Of a DNA stretch of 44,848 nucleotides, positions 9,427 through 19,176 are shown piece by piece. The stretch is from Bacteroidales bacterium (GTDB lineage: Bacteria; Bacteroidota; Bacteroidia; Bacteroidales; JAGOPY01): assembly GCA_019429045.1 (NCBI GenBank), contig JAHYJL010000004.1, positions 1 through 44,848 on the forward strand, written 5' to 3'. Each line of letters begins with the position of its first letter. The first letter of the stretch is position 1. The translations under genes were made by a program, and so were the position numbers. The notes under the pieces are model-generated. The model saw only the letters and a list, made by a program, of their open reading frames with translations. It made no database searches and was not told the DNA's origin.

Positions 9427-10908
9427 ATGAAAAAGATCAACATCATACCGGCCTTCATCGTCATTCTCTTCCTGAATGGCTGTTCCGATTTTCTCGATAA
9501 GGAGCTTCAGAATTCTCTTACGCAGGAAGCATTCCCGGTCACGGAATCGGATGCCCTGCTGGCTACCAATACCACTTACACTACGCTCCGGGAGTGGTTT
9601 TACCATTCCGGCGGTTATCCCATCCTCGACTTTATGTCGGATGATGCGCACAAAGGGAGCAATCCCAACGACCAGCTCCCGACCCTGGGCCCATACGAGA
9701 CGTTCGGGCATACGCCTTCACAGGACGGCCTGGACCGCTGGTGGAACACCCTGTACCTTGGGGTAAAAAGATGCAATGTCGTTCTTGATTATGTCCCGGA
9801 AATACAGATGAACCCGGCTTTGCGCGACCGTTACCTGGCGGAGGCCAGCTTTATCCGCGGCCTGCTGTATTTCGACATGGTGCGGGCCTGGGGTGGCATA
9901 CCGCTGGTGACATCCACCAATCCCCCTGCCAGCCTGGGCAGGTCTGACGCTGAGGAGGTATATGCACTGATCATAGCCGACCTGGAAGTGGCGGTCAGGG
10001 ATTTGCCTGAAAGAAATGAGTATTCGGGCGATGACAAGGGACGCGCCACCAAAGGGGCCGCCAAAGCATTGCTGGCTAAGGTTTATCTATTCAGACAAGA
10101 GTATACCAAAGCGGAACCTTTGCTGATGGAAGTCATTAATTCAGGATTATACGGCCTGGAGCCGGTCTTCACCGATGCCAATAGCGTGAACGGGAACCAT
10201 GGCATAGAATCGGTCTTTGAGATCGGGGCCATGCAGCTGGAAAGCACCGATGCGGGCGGCAACCAGTATGCTAACACGCAAGGGGTCAGAGGGACCCCAA
10301 ACCGCGGCTGGGGATTCAACAGGCCCTCGCTGGACCTGCGCAATGCTTTTGAACAGGGCGATCCCCGGCTGAAAGGGACCATTATCGACCTGGGAGACGT
10401 GATCGACGGGGTGACGATACTCGGCGACGGTAGCACGCCCGATGAGACAACCGATGAAGATGGGAATGTAATCGAAGTGGAATGCTACAACCGCAAGGTC
10501 TGGGTCCCCGGGACGACTACCATTACCCAGTGGGGCCACCAACGCCGGTTAATCCGCTATGCCGATGTATTGCTGATGGCTGCGGAAGTCTTGAATGAAA
10601 ATAACAAGCCGGGAATGTCCATTTTTTACCTTAATATGGTAAGGGCTAGGGCCCGCGAAGGAAATAATTCTATCCTCCCGGATATTATGATTACAGATCA
10701 GGCGTTATTAAGAGATATAATACTGCAGGAAAGAAGATACGAACTGGCTATGGAAGGACACAGGTACTGGGACCTGGTCAGAACCGGGAAAGCGCCGGAA
10801 GTACTCGGCCCGCACGGATTTGTCACCGGTAAGCACGAACTGCTGCCTATTCCGCAAACTGAGATCGATATCTCACAGGGTACCCTGTCTCAAAATCCCA
10901 ACTGGTAA
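9427..10908 (+). CDS. SusD/RagB-family glycan-binding lipoprotein
   Basis: FLNGCSDFLDKE lipobox; RGLLYFDMVRAWGGIPLVT; LLMAAEVLNE; ERRYELAMEGHRYWDLVRTGK. Confidence 0.95.
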   Translation: MKKINIIPAFIVILFLNGCSDFLDKELQNSLTQEAFPVTESDALLATNTTYTTLREWFYHSGGYPILDFMSDDAHKGSNPNDQLPTLGPYETFGHTPSQDGLDRWWNTLYLGVKRCNVVLDYVPEIQMNPALRDRYLAEASFIRGLLYFDMVRAWGGIPLVTSTNPPASLGRSDAEEVYALIIADLEVAVRDLPERNEYSGDDKGRATKGAAKALLAKVYLFRQEYTKAEPLLMEVINSGLYGLEPVFTDANSVNGNHGIESVFEIGAMQLESTDAGGNQYANTQGVRGTPNRGWGFNRPSLDLRNAFEQGDPRLKGTIIDLGDVIDGVTILGDGSTPDETTDEDGNVIEVECYNRKVWVPGTTTITQWGHQRRLIRYADVLLMAAEVLNENNKPGMSIFYLNMVRARAREGNNSILPDIMITDQALLRDIILQERRYELAMEGHRYWDLVRTGKAPEVLGPHGFVTGKHELLPIPQTEIDISQGTLSQNPNW

Positions 10909-10946
10909 TAATGGCAATATTGTTTAACATTTAAATATTTTTTATT

Positions 10947-12200
10947 ATGAAAAAGAAAATCGTATTAATCAGTTCTGTTTTTTTCTTCGCGTTGCTCCTG
11001 GTAGGAGTAAACAGCTGCAAGGATGATGATGTGGATTTCATCCTTGAGACGCTGGTATCCGGCACCATAGACATGAATGCCGCCACACCGCCGAACAATG
11101 TCCCGGCGGATGCCACCTTCGAAGCCACGTTCTCCGTCGATGTTGATGCCGCCACTGTAACTGCCGCCACTGTTAGCCTCGACAGGGACTATGACGCGGC
11201 CAACATCCCGCTGACATTCGCTGTCGCCGGGAAAAAAGTTACGATCACCCCGGGCGAAGGGCTTGGAAATGGCGCGCTGTATGTCCTGAGCTTCAAGGCC
11301 GGTATCAAATCGACCGATGGGCAGGATCTGCCGCCACTCACCAGGGCTTTCACCACCGAGGGCAACTTTGTCCCGTCGGGCGTGGTGGCCTACTGGAATT
11401 TCAACGACAACCTGATGGAGCAAATCCAGGGTGTCAGCCCGATTGGCGTGGTGGACCTCACCTATGAAGATTCCTACAAAGCAGCCGCTGGCAAAGCCGG
11501 GAAATTCAACGGCACCTCGACCATTGTTGAGTATGCCAACGGCGATCAGCTGATGAACACCAGCGATTTCACATTGTCGTTCTGGGTGAAGACAAAATCA
11601 GCGGGCCACGTGAATGAAAATGGTGATCCAAAAGGTCACTTTGTGATGGGACTGGGCGCATTCAAGGGGTTCCAGTTTGAAATCCCCGGTGATTATTCCT
11701 CCTGCAAGCTGGCCGCTTCGTATGAACTGGCCGATGGCTCCACTGCACCCGAAGATTTGTGGTTTGCAGGTGACGGCAACCTCGGCTGGCAGGGATGGAC
11801 ATTCTGCAAGGACCTCTCAGGCTCCGGTGGCGTTGCCGCCCAGCTGAAAGACGAGTGGGCCCATGTGACCTGTACCTATAACAGCGCTACCCGCGAAGGG
11901 GTGCTTTACATCAATGGCGAAAAGATGAAAGCACAGGATTTCGACCTGTGGCCGGATGACGATGTAAAACGTGGTGTAAAAGGCCTTAAATATGGCGGTG
12001 TGGCTCCCGAAGTAGTCAACGAACTGGCATTCGGATTTATCCAGTCGCGCGCCGGTACTTTGTGGGACAACGAACCCTGGGGCGGATATGACTTCCCGAC
12101 TGCTAATCACTTCGGCGGCTGGCTCGACGATATCCGTATCTTCCACAAAGCCCTGACCGCTACCGAAATCGACCTGATGTACAGGTCGGAAAAACCGTAA
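10947..12200 (+). CDS. SusE-position lipoprotein with Big_5-like and LamG/concanavalin-like domains
   Basis: LLVGVNSCKDDD lipobox; ATPPNNVPADATFEATFSVDVD; VVAYWNFNDNL...GKAGKFNGTSTIVEYAN...TLSFWVKT. Confidence 0.8.
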   Translation: MKKKIVLISSVFFFALLLVGVNSCKDDDVDFILETLVSGTIDMNAATPPNNVPADATFEATFSVDVDAATVTAATVSLDRDYDAANIPLTFAVAGKKVTITPGEGLGNGALYVLSFKAGIKSTDGQDLPPLTRAFTTEGNFVPSGVVAYWNFNDNLMEQIQGVSPIGVVDLTYEDSYKAAAGKAGKFNGTSTIVEYANGDQLMNTSDFTLSFWVKTKSAGHVNENGDPKGHFVMGLGAFKGFQFEIPGDYSSCKLAASYELADGSTAPEDLWFAGDGNLGWQGWTFCKDLSGSGGVAAQLKDEWAHVTCTYNSATREGVLYINGEKMKAQDFDLWPDDDVKRGVKGLKYGGVAPEVVNELAFGFIQSRAGTLWDNEPWGGYDFPTANHFGGWLDDIRIFHKALTATEIDLMYRSEKP

Positions 12201-12247
12201 TAGCATCGCATTTTCCGGAGGAATGCCCGGGAAGTGAGTTGCGGAGA

Positions 12248-12344
12248 ATGTTGTATGTAGTATGTGGTATGTAGTATTTATTAAGTTCATAAGCTTCGAG
12301 AACCCTTATTAAATAATCAATATTACATACTACATACAACATTG
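12248..12344. repeat. Long intergenic inverted repeat with 19-bp perfect outer arms
   Basis: aatgttgtatgtagtatgt and acatactacatacaacatt; inner arms tatttattaag / cttattaaata nearly pair. Confidence 0.9.
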
Positions 12345-12382
12345 TATTCTTGTACTGAAAAACACCATCAAACCCACACCTC

Positions 12383-14356
12383 GTGAAACACAACCTCCTG
12401 CTCGCAACCGGTGTACTTGCCATGCTGATTGTCTCTTTTGCCGCCTGCAAGAAAGACGACAAACCACCAGCCGGTTCGCTCCAGCTCTTCTCCGTAAAAA
12501 TCGGCAACAACACCCTTAACCTGCAGGGAGCCAATACCAATGTGCCGATAGATGAAACCATCTCTTTGAGTTTCAGCAACCCTGTCGATACCGCCTCGGC
12601 AAAGAATTCAATCAGCCTCATGGCAGGCCAGACCGGTATTGCAGGCTTTTTTTCGTTTTCCAATGATCTGAAAACCTGCATATTCAGCCCGGAATTGCCC
12701 CTGCAAAATTCGACAAGCTACCTGCTAACCATCTCAGATCAATTAAAAGGCTTTAATGGTGAAACATTTCCGGGCTTTGAAATCACATTTGAAACCATAC
12801 CGGGAATACTTACCATCACCGCCGCTACCATCAATAATAAAAACTTCCTGCCCTCCCAATTTCCCAAAGACATCCCCCTGGATAGCGTCCGGATCGAAAT
12901 AACCTTCTCCCATCCACTGGATCCGGCTGATTTTCAGCCTTATTTCACCCTGTCCGGGAATGTGCCCATCGTTTCTTCCCTGTCGGGCGATCATCTGAAG
13001 GTGACTGTCAGGAATCTCTCCGGACTGGAAGGTTACCGTAAATACTTCTTCTCGGTTTCCAATATGCTGACGGCGCAGAACGGGTTTACATTCAACGGTT
13101 TTGATAATGCATTTTTCTCGGCGCTCGATTCGACCTACAAATTTCCGCCGATCCCTGACGAGGATTTGCTGGAACTGATTCAACTGCAGACCTTCCGGTA
13201 TTTTTACGACTTCGCCCATCCTGTCGCCGGCCTGGCCAGGGAACGGAACACCTCCGGCGATGTGGTGACGATCGGGGGATCGGGCTTTGGCGTGATGGCG
13301 CTGATCGTCGGCATGGAACGGCAGTTCATCACCCGCCAGCAGGGGCTGGAACATCTCGGCAAGATCGTCACTTTCCTGGAAACCTGTGACCGTTACCATG
13401 GCGCCTGGCCCCATTGGCTGAACGGCGCTACCGGTCAGACACACCCCTTCAGCACCCAGGACGACGGCGCCGATCTCGTCGAAACCGGGTTCATGATCCA
13501 GGGGCTGATGACCATGCGGCAATATCTCGATCCGCTGATTCCTGTTGAACAGGCGCTGATCGGCCGCATCAACACCCTGATGGATGAGGTGGAGTGGGAC
13601 TGGTTTACCCGTGGGGGCCAGAACGCGCTCTACTGGCACTGGTCGCCTAACCATGGATGGGCGATGAACATGAAGATACAGGGATTTAATGAAACACTGA
13701 TCGTTTATGTGATGGCTGCCTCTTCGCAGACCCATACCATCGGTGCAGAGGTATACCACCAGGGTTACGCCCGCAACGGGGCTATGGTGAACGGCAACAG
13801 CTACTATGGCTATACGCTGCCCCTGGGCTGGGCTTACGGGGGGCCGCTGTTTTTCACCCATTATTCCCATCTCGGACTGGATCCGCGAAACCTGCAGGAC
13901 CAATACGCGAACATGTGGGAACAGAACGTGAACATGTCGCTGATCAACTGGGCTTACTGCGCAGATAACCCGAAAAATTACCTGGGCTACAGCGAGGTTT
14001 GCTGGGGACTGACGGCCAGCGACAACCCCAACGGTTACAGCGCCCATTCCCCGACCAATGACCGGGGGGTGATCACCCCGACCGCCGCCGTTTCGTCATT
14101 GCCATACACACCCGAACAATCGATGAACGCCATCCGGCATTTTTACTACCTCCTGGGCGACAGGTTGTGGGGAGAATATGGCTTCTACGATGCCTTTTCC
14201 GTCACCGACGGATGGTGGGCCGATTCTTACCTCGCCATCGACCAGGGGCCGATTGTCTGCATGGTAGAAAACTACCGGACCGGCTTGCTGTGGGACCTGT
14301 TCATGTCGGCGCCGGAAGTACAGCAAGGGCTGGATAAACTGGGGTTCAGTTATTAA
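12383..14356 (+). CDS. Lipoprotein with Big_5-like modules and C-terminal GH144/Glycoamylase-type catalytic domain (predicted endo-beta-1,2-glucanase)
   Basis: GTG start, VSFAACKKDDK lipobox; LQTFRYFYDFAHPVAGLARERNTSGDVVTIGGSGFGVMALIVGMERQF; WGLTASDNPNGYSAHSPTNDRGVITPTAAVSSLPYTP. Confidence 0.82.
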   Translation: MKHNLLLATGVLAMLIVSFAACKKDDKPPAGSLQLFSVKIGNNTLNLQGANTNVPIDETISLSFSNPVDTASAKNSISLMAGQTGIAGFFSFSNDLKTCIFSPELPLQNSTSYLLTISDQLKGFNGETFPGFEITFETIPGILTITAATINNKNFLPSQFPKDIPLDSVRIEITFSHPLDPADFQPYFTLSGNVPIVSSLSGDHLKVTVRNLSGLEGYRKYFFSVSNMLTAQNGFTFNGFDNAFFSALDSTYKFPPIPDEDLLELIQLQTFRYFYDFAHPVAGLARERNTSGDVVTIGGSGFGVMALIVGMERQFITRQQGLEHLGKIVTFLETCDRYHGAWPHWLNGATGQTHPFSTQDDGADLVETGFMIQGLMTMRQYLDPLIPVEQALIGRINTLMDEVEWDWFTRGGQNALYWHWSPNHGWAMNMKIQGFNETLIVYVMAASSQTHTIGAEVYHQGYARNGAMVNGNSYYGYTLPLGWAYGGPLFFTHYSHLGLDPRNLQDQYANMWEQNVNMSLINWAYCADNPKNYLGYSEVCWGLTASDNPNGYSAHSPTNDRGVITPTAAVSSLPYTPEQSMNAIRHFYYLLGDRLWGEYGFYDAFSVTDGWWADSYLAIDQGPIVCMVENYRTGLLWDLFMSAPEVQQGLDKLGFSY

Positions 14357-14358
14357 AA

Positions 14359-14390
14359 AAGGGTTTCCAACCCTCGGGTTGGAAACCCTT
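14359..14390. repeat. REP-like palindrome aagggtttccaaccc-tc-gggttggaaaccctt
   Basis: 15-bp perfect stem, 2-nt loop; arms match the palindrome inside polA. Confidence 0.93.
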
Positions 14391-14426
14391 ATACTTTGCG
14401 ACCTTTGCGTGAAACAAAAAAAAGAC

Positions 14427-15818
14427 ATGAAGAAAATAAAAATATTGTTCGCCTTTCTCATCGTCCTGATCGCCTGTGATCAGCAACAGCAAACCCAACA
14501 GATAAAATTCAAATCACACGGAAAAATAGATTATCCCCTCTCTCAGGAAGACCAACTATTGCTCGACAGCATCCAGCGAAAAACCTTCCTTTTTTTCCTG
14601 CACGAGCACCATCCCGAATGGGGTATTGTGAAGGACCGCGCCGCCGCCTGGGCCCCTTCCAGCATTGCAGCCTGCGGGTTCGGCCTGCCCTGCTTTGCCA
14701 TCGGTGCAGAACGGAACTGGATCACCCGGGCAAAAGCGGCAGAAATTACCCTGAACATGCTGCGCTTCTTCTACAATTCCAATCAAAGCCCCGATACCAA
14801 TGCGACGGGCTACAAAGGGTTTTACTATCATTTCCTCCGGATGGACTCGGGGACAAGGGAGTGGACCTGTGAGCTCTCATCCATCGATACCGGCCTGCTG
14901 CTGATGGGGATCATCTTCGCCCGGAATTATTATAGCCTTGACAATGAAACGGAAAGGGAGATCCGTGCGCTGGCTGAAAAAATAATCTCAAGGGTCGACT
15001 GGAATTTCATGGATATGCCGCCGGTCAGCCACCATCCCTATACCATCTCCATGGGATGGAGTCCCGAAGAAGGGATGATCGACTGGGGCTGGACCGGCTA
15101 CAACGAAGCGCTCTTCCTCTACATTTTGGCCGCCGGAAGCGGTATGGAAAACGTCGAAAGGAGCTACCAGGCCTGGCTGAGCACCTACAAATGGCAAACC
15201 CCCTACGAAGGCCTCTCCCACGTGGCCTTCCCTCCCCTGTTCGGGCACCAGTTCTCGCAGGCTTTCATCGATTTCCGGGGCCTGGCGGATGAATACATGA
15301 AGGAAAAAGGGATCGACTATTTTGAGAACTCCCGCCGGGCTACCTATGTGCAGCGGCAATATGCCATCGATAACCCGCATGGCTGGGTGGGGTACGATTC
15401 GCTTTGCTGGGGAGTCACCGCTAGTGATGGTCCTACGGAAATATATAATTTTGATGACAGGGAATTTTTAGGTTATGCCGGAAGGGGAACCAGCGGCCCC
15501 GATTACAACTATTTCGACGACGGGACCATTGCACCATACGGGTCATTGTCATCGCTGCCGTTTGCTCCCGAAATTGTCCTGCCCACAGCCCGGAACATGA
15601 TCGAAAAATACGGCGACAGGCTCTGGGGAAAATATGGTTTCTATGACTCCTTCAACCCGACTGCCGACTGGGTGAACGACGACTGGATCGGCATCGACCA
15701 GGGCCCGATGCTGATCATGATAGAGAACTTCCGGACCGGGCTGGTGTGGGATCATGTGATGAAGGACCCGGTCATCCAGGAAGGTTTGAACCGGCTGGGG
15801 TTTGAGTATTTGAAATAA
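14427..15818 (+). CDS. GH144/Glycoamylase-type lipoprotein (predicted beta-1,2-glucan-active)
   Basis: MKKIKILFAFLIVLIAC lipobox; LDSIQRKTFLFFLHEHHPEWGIVKDRA; CGFGLPCFAIGAERNW; TASDGPTEIYNF; APYGSLSSLPFAPEIVLPTARNM. Confidence 0.82.
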   Translation: MKKIKILFAFLIVLIACDQQQQTQQIKFKSHGKIDYPLSQEDQLLLDSIQRKTFLFFLHEHHPEWGIVKDRAAAWAPSSIAACGFGLPCFAIGAERNWITRAKAAEITLNMLRFFYNSNQSPDTNATGYKGFYYHFLRMDSGTREWTCELSSIDTGLLLMGIIFARNYYSLDNETEREIRALAEKIISRVDWNFMDMPPVSHHPYTISMGWSPEEGMIDWGWTGYNEALFLYILAAGSGMENVERSYQAWLSTYKWQTPYEGLSHVAFPPLFGHQFSQAFIDFRGLADEYMKEKGIDYFENSRRATYVQRQYAIDNPHGWVGYDSLCWGVTASDGPTEIYNFDDREFLGYAGRGTSGPDYNYFDDGTIAPYGSLSSLPFAPEIVLPTARNMIEKYGDRLWGKYGFYDSFNPTADWVNDDWIGIDQGPMLIMIENFRTGLVWDHVMKDPVIQEGLNRLGFEYLK

Positions 15819-15829
15819 TTGAATGATAT

Positions 15830-15933
15830 TTTCTCGCAGATTGGCGCAGATTTATCCGCAGATCGGCGCAGAAGTTATAAGTTTAGGTATTTCAGCGAAA
15901 TCTGCGGATTGATCAGCGTAAATCTGCGAGAAA
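15830..15933. repeat. Imperfect intergenic inverted repeat of the tctcgcagatt...aatctgcgaga type
   Basis: ttctcgcagattggcgcagatttatccgcagat vs atctgcggattgatcagcgtaaatctgcgagaa. Confidence 0.88.
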
Positions 15934-15948
15934 TTTATCTGAAGGGAT

Positions 15949-18900
15949 ATGAAAAAGTATTCAATAAAGGTATTCATTTGTACCATAATCTTACTACTTC
16001 AAGCATCATGGGGAATTAGCCAGGTCAGGACATTGGATGATTTCGAATCCAAGAATGGCTGGGAATTCATCCGGTCCGACGGCGTCAATCTCGATTTATC
16101 CCTTGATAAAGGCCTGCACGGCAATGCTGTCCGCTTTGATTACGATTTTATCAAAGGAACAGGCTATGGAGGCATCCAGAAATGGTTCCCCATCGATCTG
16201 CCCGACAACTACGAGTTTTCTTTCTACCTCAAAGCCGATTCTCCGGCAAACAATTTCGAGATCAAATTTATCGACAGCACAGGGAACAATATCTGGTGGG
16301 TGAATAACCGCAATTACGACTTCCCGGAGGCATGGCAGCAGATCCGGATTAGGAAAAGGCACATCGGTTTTGCCTGGGGACCAACGGAAGACCGGGAGCT
16401 GAAAAGGATCGACCGGATCGAGTTCACGGTGGCATCCTTTGCCGGCGGCAAGGGAACCCTGTGGATCGATAACCTGGCCTTTGAAGCGCTTCCCCCCGAA
16501 GTCACCACCTACCCGGTACCCATGATCGACGCGACCTCATCAGTCATCCATCACCCCCCGGAACTGATCATCGACAATTTAGAAGAAACCTGGTGGCGGA
16601 GCGCAGGGATCCGGGACCAGCAGGTCATCGTCGACTTCAGGACCCGCAGGGAGTTCGGAGGATTGCATATTATCTGGAAGGAAGCGTATCAGGCGATGCA
16701 TTTTGATGTCCTCTTATCAAATACCGGCAACCAATGGGACACGGTGTATTCGGTGCCGAACAACCAGGGACCGGTAAGCTTTATCCGCCTGCCCGAAGCG
16801 GAAGCCAGGTATCTCAAGATCGTCCTCAATAAGAGCATTGCAGATAAAGGGTTCGGGATCAGGGAGATGAAATTCCTGGAAATCAAAAATTCCATGACTT
16901 TGAATGATTTCCTGATCTATGCTGCGAAAAATTCACCGGAAGGTCATTATCCGAGGTATTTCCTGGAACAGGCCATGTACTGGACCATCTCGGGCGTGAA
17001 CGACGATGTGAAAGAGGCGCTGATCAGCGAGGACGGCATGGTGGAAGTGGAAAAGGCCCTCTTTTCGATCGAGCCGATGATCCGGATCAACGATTCCCTG
17101 TATGACTGGAGCAATGTGAAGGCCACGCAGTCGCTTGGCTTTGACGGGAGCAGCGATGCGTTTACTTTCGTTCCATCGGTTGAATGGCTTGTTGAAGGAT
17201 TGAAATTCGTTACCAGTGTGACTTCAGGCGGTATTGCCAACAAAAACGCACACCTGAATATCCGATATTCCTTTGAAAACCTTACTTCTTCTTTATTGGA
17301 ATTTGACCTTTACCTGCTCATCCGTCCTTTCCAGGTCAATCCTTATTATCAATGGCTCAATCTTCCCGGTGGTGCGGGAAAAATACACTCCATCGGCAAA
17401 ACAGGCGGTAACAGAATCGACGTTGATGAGAAATACATCATTTCGCACCGGGATATGGATGCTTTCGGGGTTTGTAGCTTTGATGAGGGAAGCCTGACCG
17501 GTATGCTCGGGCGGAAACAAATACCAGCAGATCAGTCGGTTACCGATCCGCATGGCTTGGCGAACGGGGTCATGCAATATACGTTCAGGCTCAGTCCGGG
17601 TGAAAAGTTATCGTTTTATATTACAGTGCCATTCTATAGTGAAGCAATGGTATTGCCAGGAGATGAAGCGGTCAGCGCTGCTTTCGATGAGCCTGCAGAA
17701 TTCTGGAAAAAGAAAACGGACCACATCAGGTTCAACCTCCCTCCGTCGGCAGACCGGATCGTCAATACGTACAAAGCCAATCTTATCTACATTCTGATCA
17801 ACCGTTATATGGCAGGCATCCAGCCCGGCTCACGTTCCTATGAGCGGAGCTGGATCCGCGACGGCTCGCTGACCTCATCGGCCCTGCTGAAATCGGGTAT
17901 CGTGGAAGAGGTAAGGGATTTTATCGACTGGTACGCCGGTCATCAATACGAAAGCGGGAAAGTCCCGTGCGTGGTCGATCTCCGCGGTCCCGATCCCGTT
18001 CCGGAACACGACAGCCACGGGCAGCTCATCTACCTGATCCGTGAATACTTCAACTTCACGAAAGATACCCTCTTCCTGAAAGGGAAAAATGACAATGTCC
18101 TGAAAGCCGTCGATTACATCGAATCGCTGATCGCCGAACGTTCGACCGACCATTACAAATACGGCAACGACAGCGTCCGAGCCCATTACGGGCTTGTCCC
18201 CGAATCGATCAGCCACGAAGGCTATTCCGAAAAACCGATGCATTCGTACTGGGACAATTTATTCATTATGAAAGGGTTGAAAGACGCCGTTGATATGCAG
18301 AGAATACTGGGTGAAACGGAGAATTTTGAAAGGATTAAAAAGATCCGCGATACTTTCCGGGTGAATCTTTACAATTCCATCGACCTGGCCATGAAATACA
18401 AAGGCATCGATTACATCCCCGGTTGCGTGGAGCTGGGGGATTTCGACGCCACATCCACTACCATCGCCCTGACGCCATGCAACGAGTTGAAAAACCTGCC
18501 AAAACCACAGGTTTACAATACTTTTGAAAGGTATTATGAATATTTTAAAAACCGCAGGGACGCAAAGATAGAGTGGGTCAACTATACACCCTATGAAAAC
18601 CGGCTGATCGGTTCGTTCATCATCCTTGACCAGCCGGAAAGGGCGCATGAGCTGATCGAATTCTTCCTGGACGATCAACGTCCGCAGGGATGGTACCATT
18701 GGGCGGAGGTGGTATGGAAAGACTACCGGAGGCCCGGATTTATCGGCGACATGCCCCACACCTGGGTCGGCAGCGACTTCATCAACGCCATCCGGTCGAT
18801 GTTCGTATATGAAAATGAATACGATGAGTCGCTGGTGATCGCATCGGCGCTTTACCAGGACTGGATCGACACACCGGGAGGCATGTCGGTGGAAAACCTG

Positions 18901-19128
18901 CCGACGTATTACGGGGAGATTTCATATTCTATTTTGAAAGAAGGGGATCACTATCAATTTAAGATTTACGGGGACGTGAAACTGCCGGCCAACGGACTCA
19001 GGATCAGGAATTTCAATGGTTCGAGGATGCCGGTGAAAGTGATGGTAAATCAGAAAGGGATAAAGGAATTTAATGAGAAGGAAATAGCGGTTAGAGAGCT
19101 CCCTGCAGAGGTGATGATATACTACTAA
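15949..19128 (+). CDS. Exported multidomain protein: CBM-like N-terminus, F5/8 discoidin-like domain, (alpha/alpha)6 glycosidase-like C-terminal half
   Basis: Signal peptide MKKYSIKVFICTIILLLQASWGISQ; IDATSSVIHHPPELIIDNLEETWWRSAGIRDQQVIVDFRTRREFGGLHIIWKE; YERSWIRDGSLTSSALLKSG; GWYHWAEVVWKDYRRPGFIGDMPHTWVGSDFI. Confidence 0.65.
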   Translation: MKKYSIKVFICTIILLLQASWGISQVRTLDDFESKNGWEFIRSDGVNLDLSLDKGLHGNAVRFDYDFIKGTGYGGIQKWFPIDLPDNYEFSFYLKADSPANNFEIKFIDSTGNNIWWVNNRNYDFPEAWQQIRIRKRHIGFAWGPTEDRELKRIDRIEFTVASFAGGKGTLWIDNLAFEALPPEVTTYPVPMIDATSSVIHHPPELIIDNLEETWWRSAGIRDQQVIVDFRTRREFGGLHIIWKEAYQAMHFDVLLSNTGNQWDTVYSVPNNQGPVSFIRLPEAEARYLKIVLNKSIADKGFGIREMKFLEIKNSMTLNDFLIYAAKNSPEGHYPRYFLEQAMYWTISGVNDDVKEALISEDGMVEVEKALFSIEPMIRINDSLYDWSNVKATQSLGFDGSSDAFTFVPSVEWLVEGLKFVTSVTSGGIANKNAHLNIRYSFENLTSSLLEFDLYLLIRPFQVNPYYQWLNLPGGAGKIHSIGKTGGNRIDVDEKYIISHRDMDAFGVCSFDEGSLTGMLGRKQIPADQSVTDPHGLANGVMQYTFRLSPGEKLSFYITVPFYSEAMVLPGDEAVSAAFDEPAEFWKKKTDHIRFNLPPSADRIVNTYKANLIYILINRYMAGIQPGSRSYERSWIRDGSLTSSALLKSGIVEEVRDFIDWYAGHQYESGKVPCVVDLRGPDPVPEHDSHGQLIYLIREYFNFTKDTLFLKGKNDNVLKAVDYIESLIAERSTDHYKYGNDSVRAHYGLVPESISHEGYSEKPMHSYWDNLFIMKGLKDAVDMQRILGETENFERIKKIRDTFRVNLYNSIDLAMKYKGIDYIPGCVELGDFDATSTTIALTPCNELKNLPKPQVYNTFERYYEYFKNRRDAKIEWVNYTPYENRLIGSFIILDQPERAHELIEFFLDDQRPQGWYHWAEVVWKDYRRPGFIGDMPHTWVGSDFINAIRSMFVYENEYDESLVIASALYQDWIDTPGGMSVENLPTYYGEISYSILKEGDHYQFKIYGDVKLPANGLRIRNFNGSRMPVKVMVNQKGIKEFNEKEIAVRELPAEVMIYY

Positions 19129-19176
19129 TATTACCCCACCCCAAACGGGTCATTCAGATAAACAAGAAATGATTTT

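Noticed and set aside
12743-14047. 434-aa antisense ORF on the minus strand
   Set aside because: Lies opposite a well-supported GH144 gene; composition looks like a shadow ORF with no recognisable motifs.
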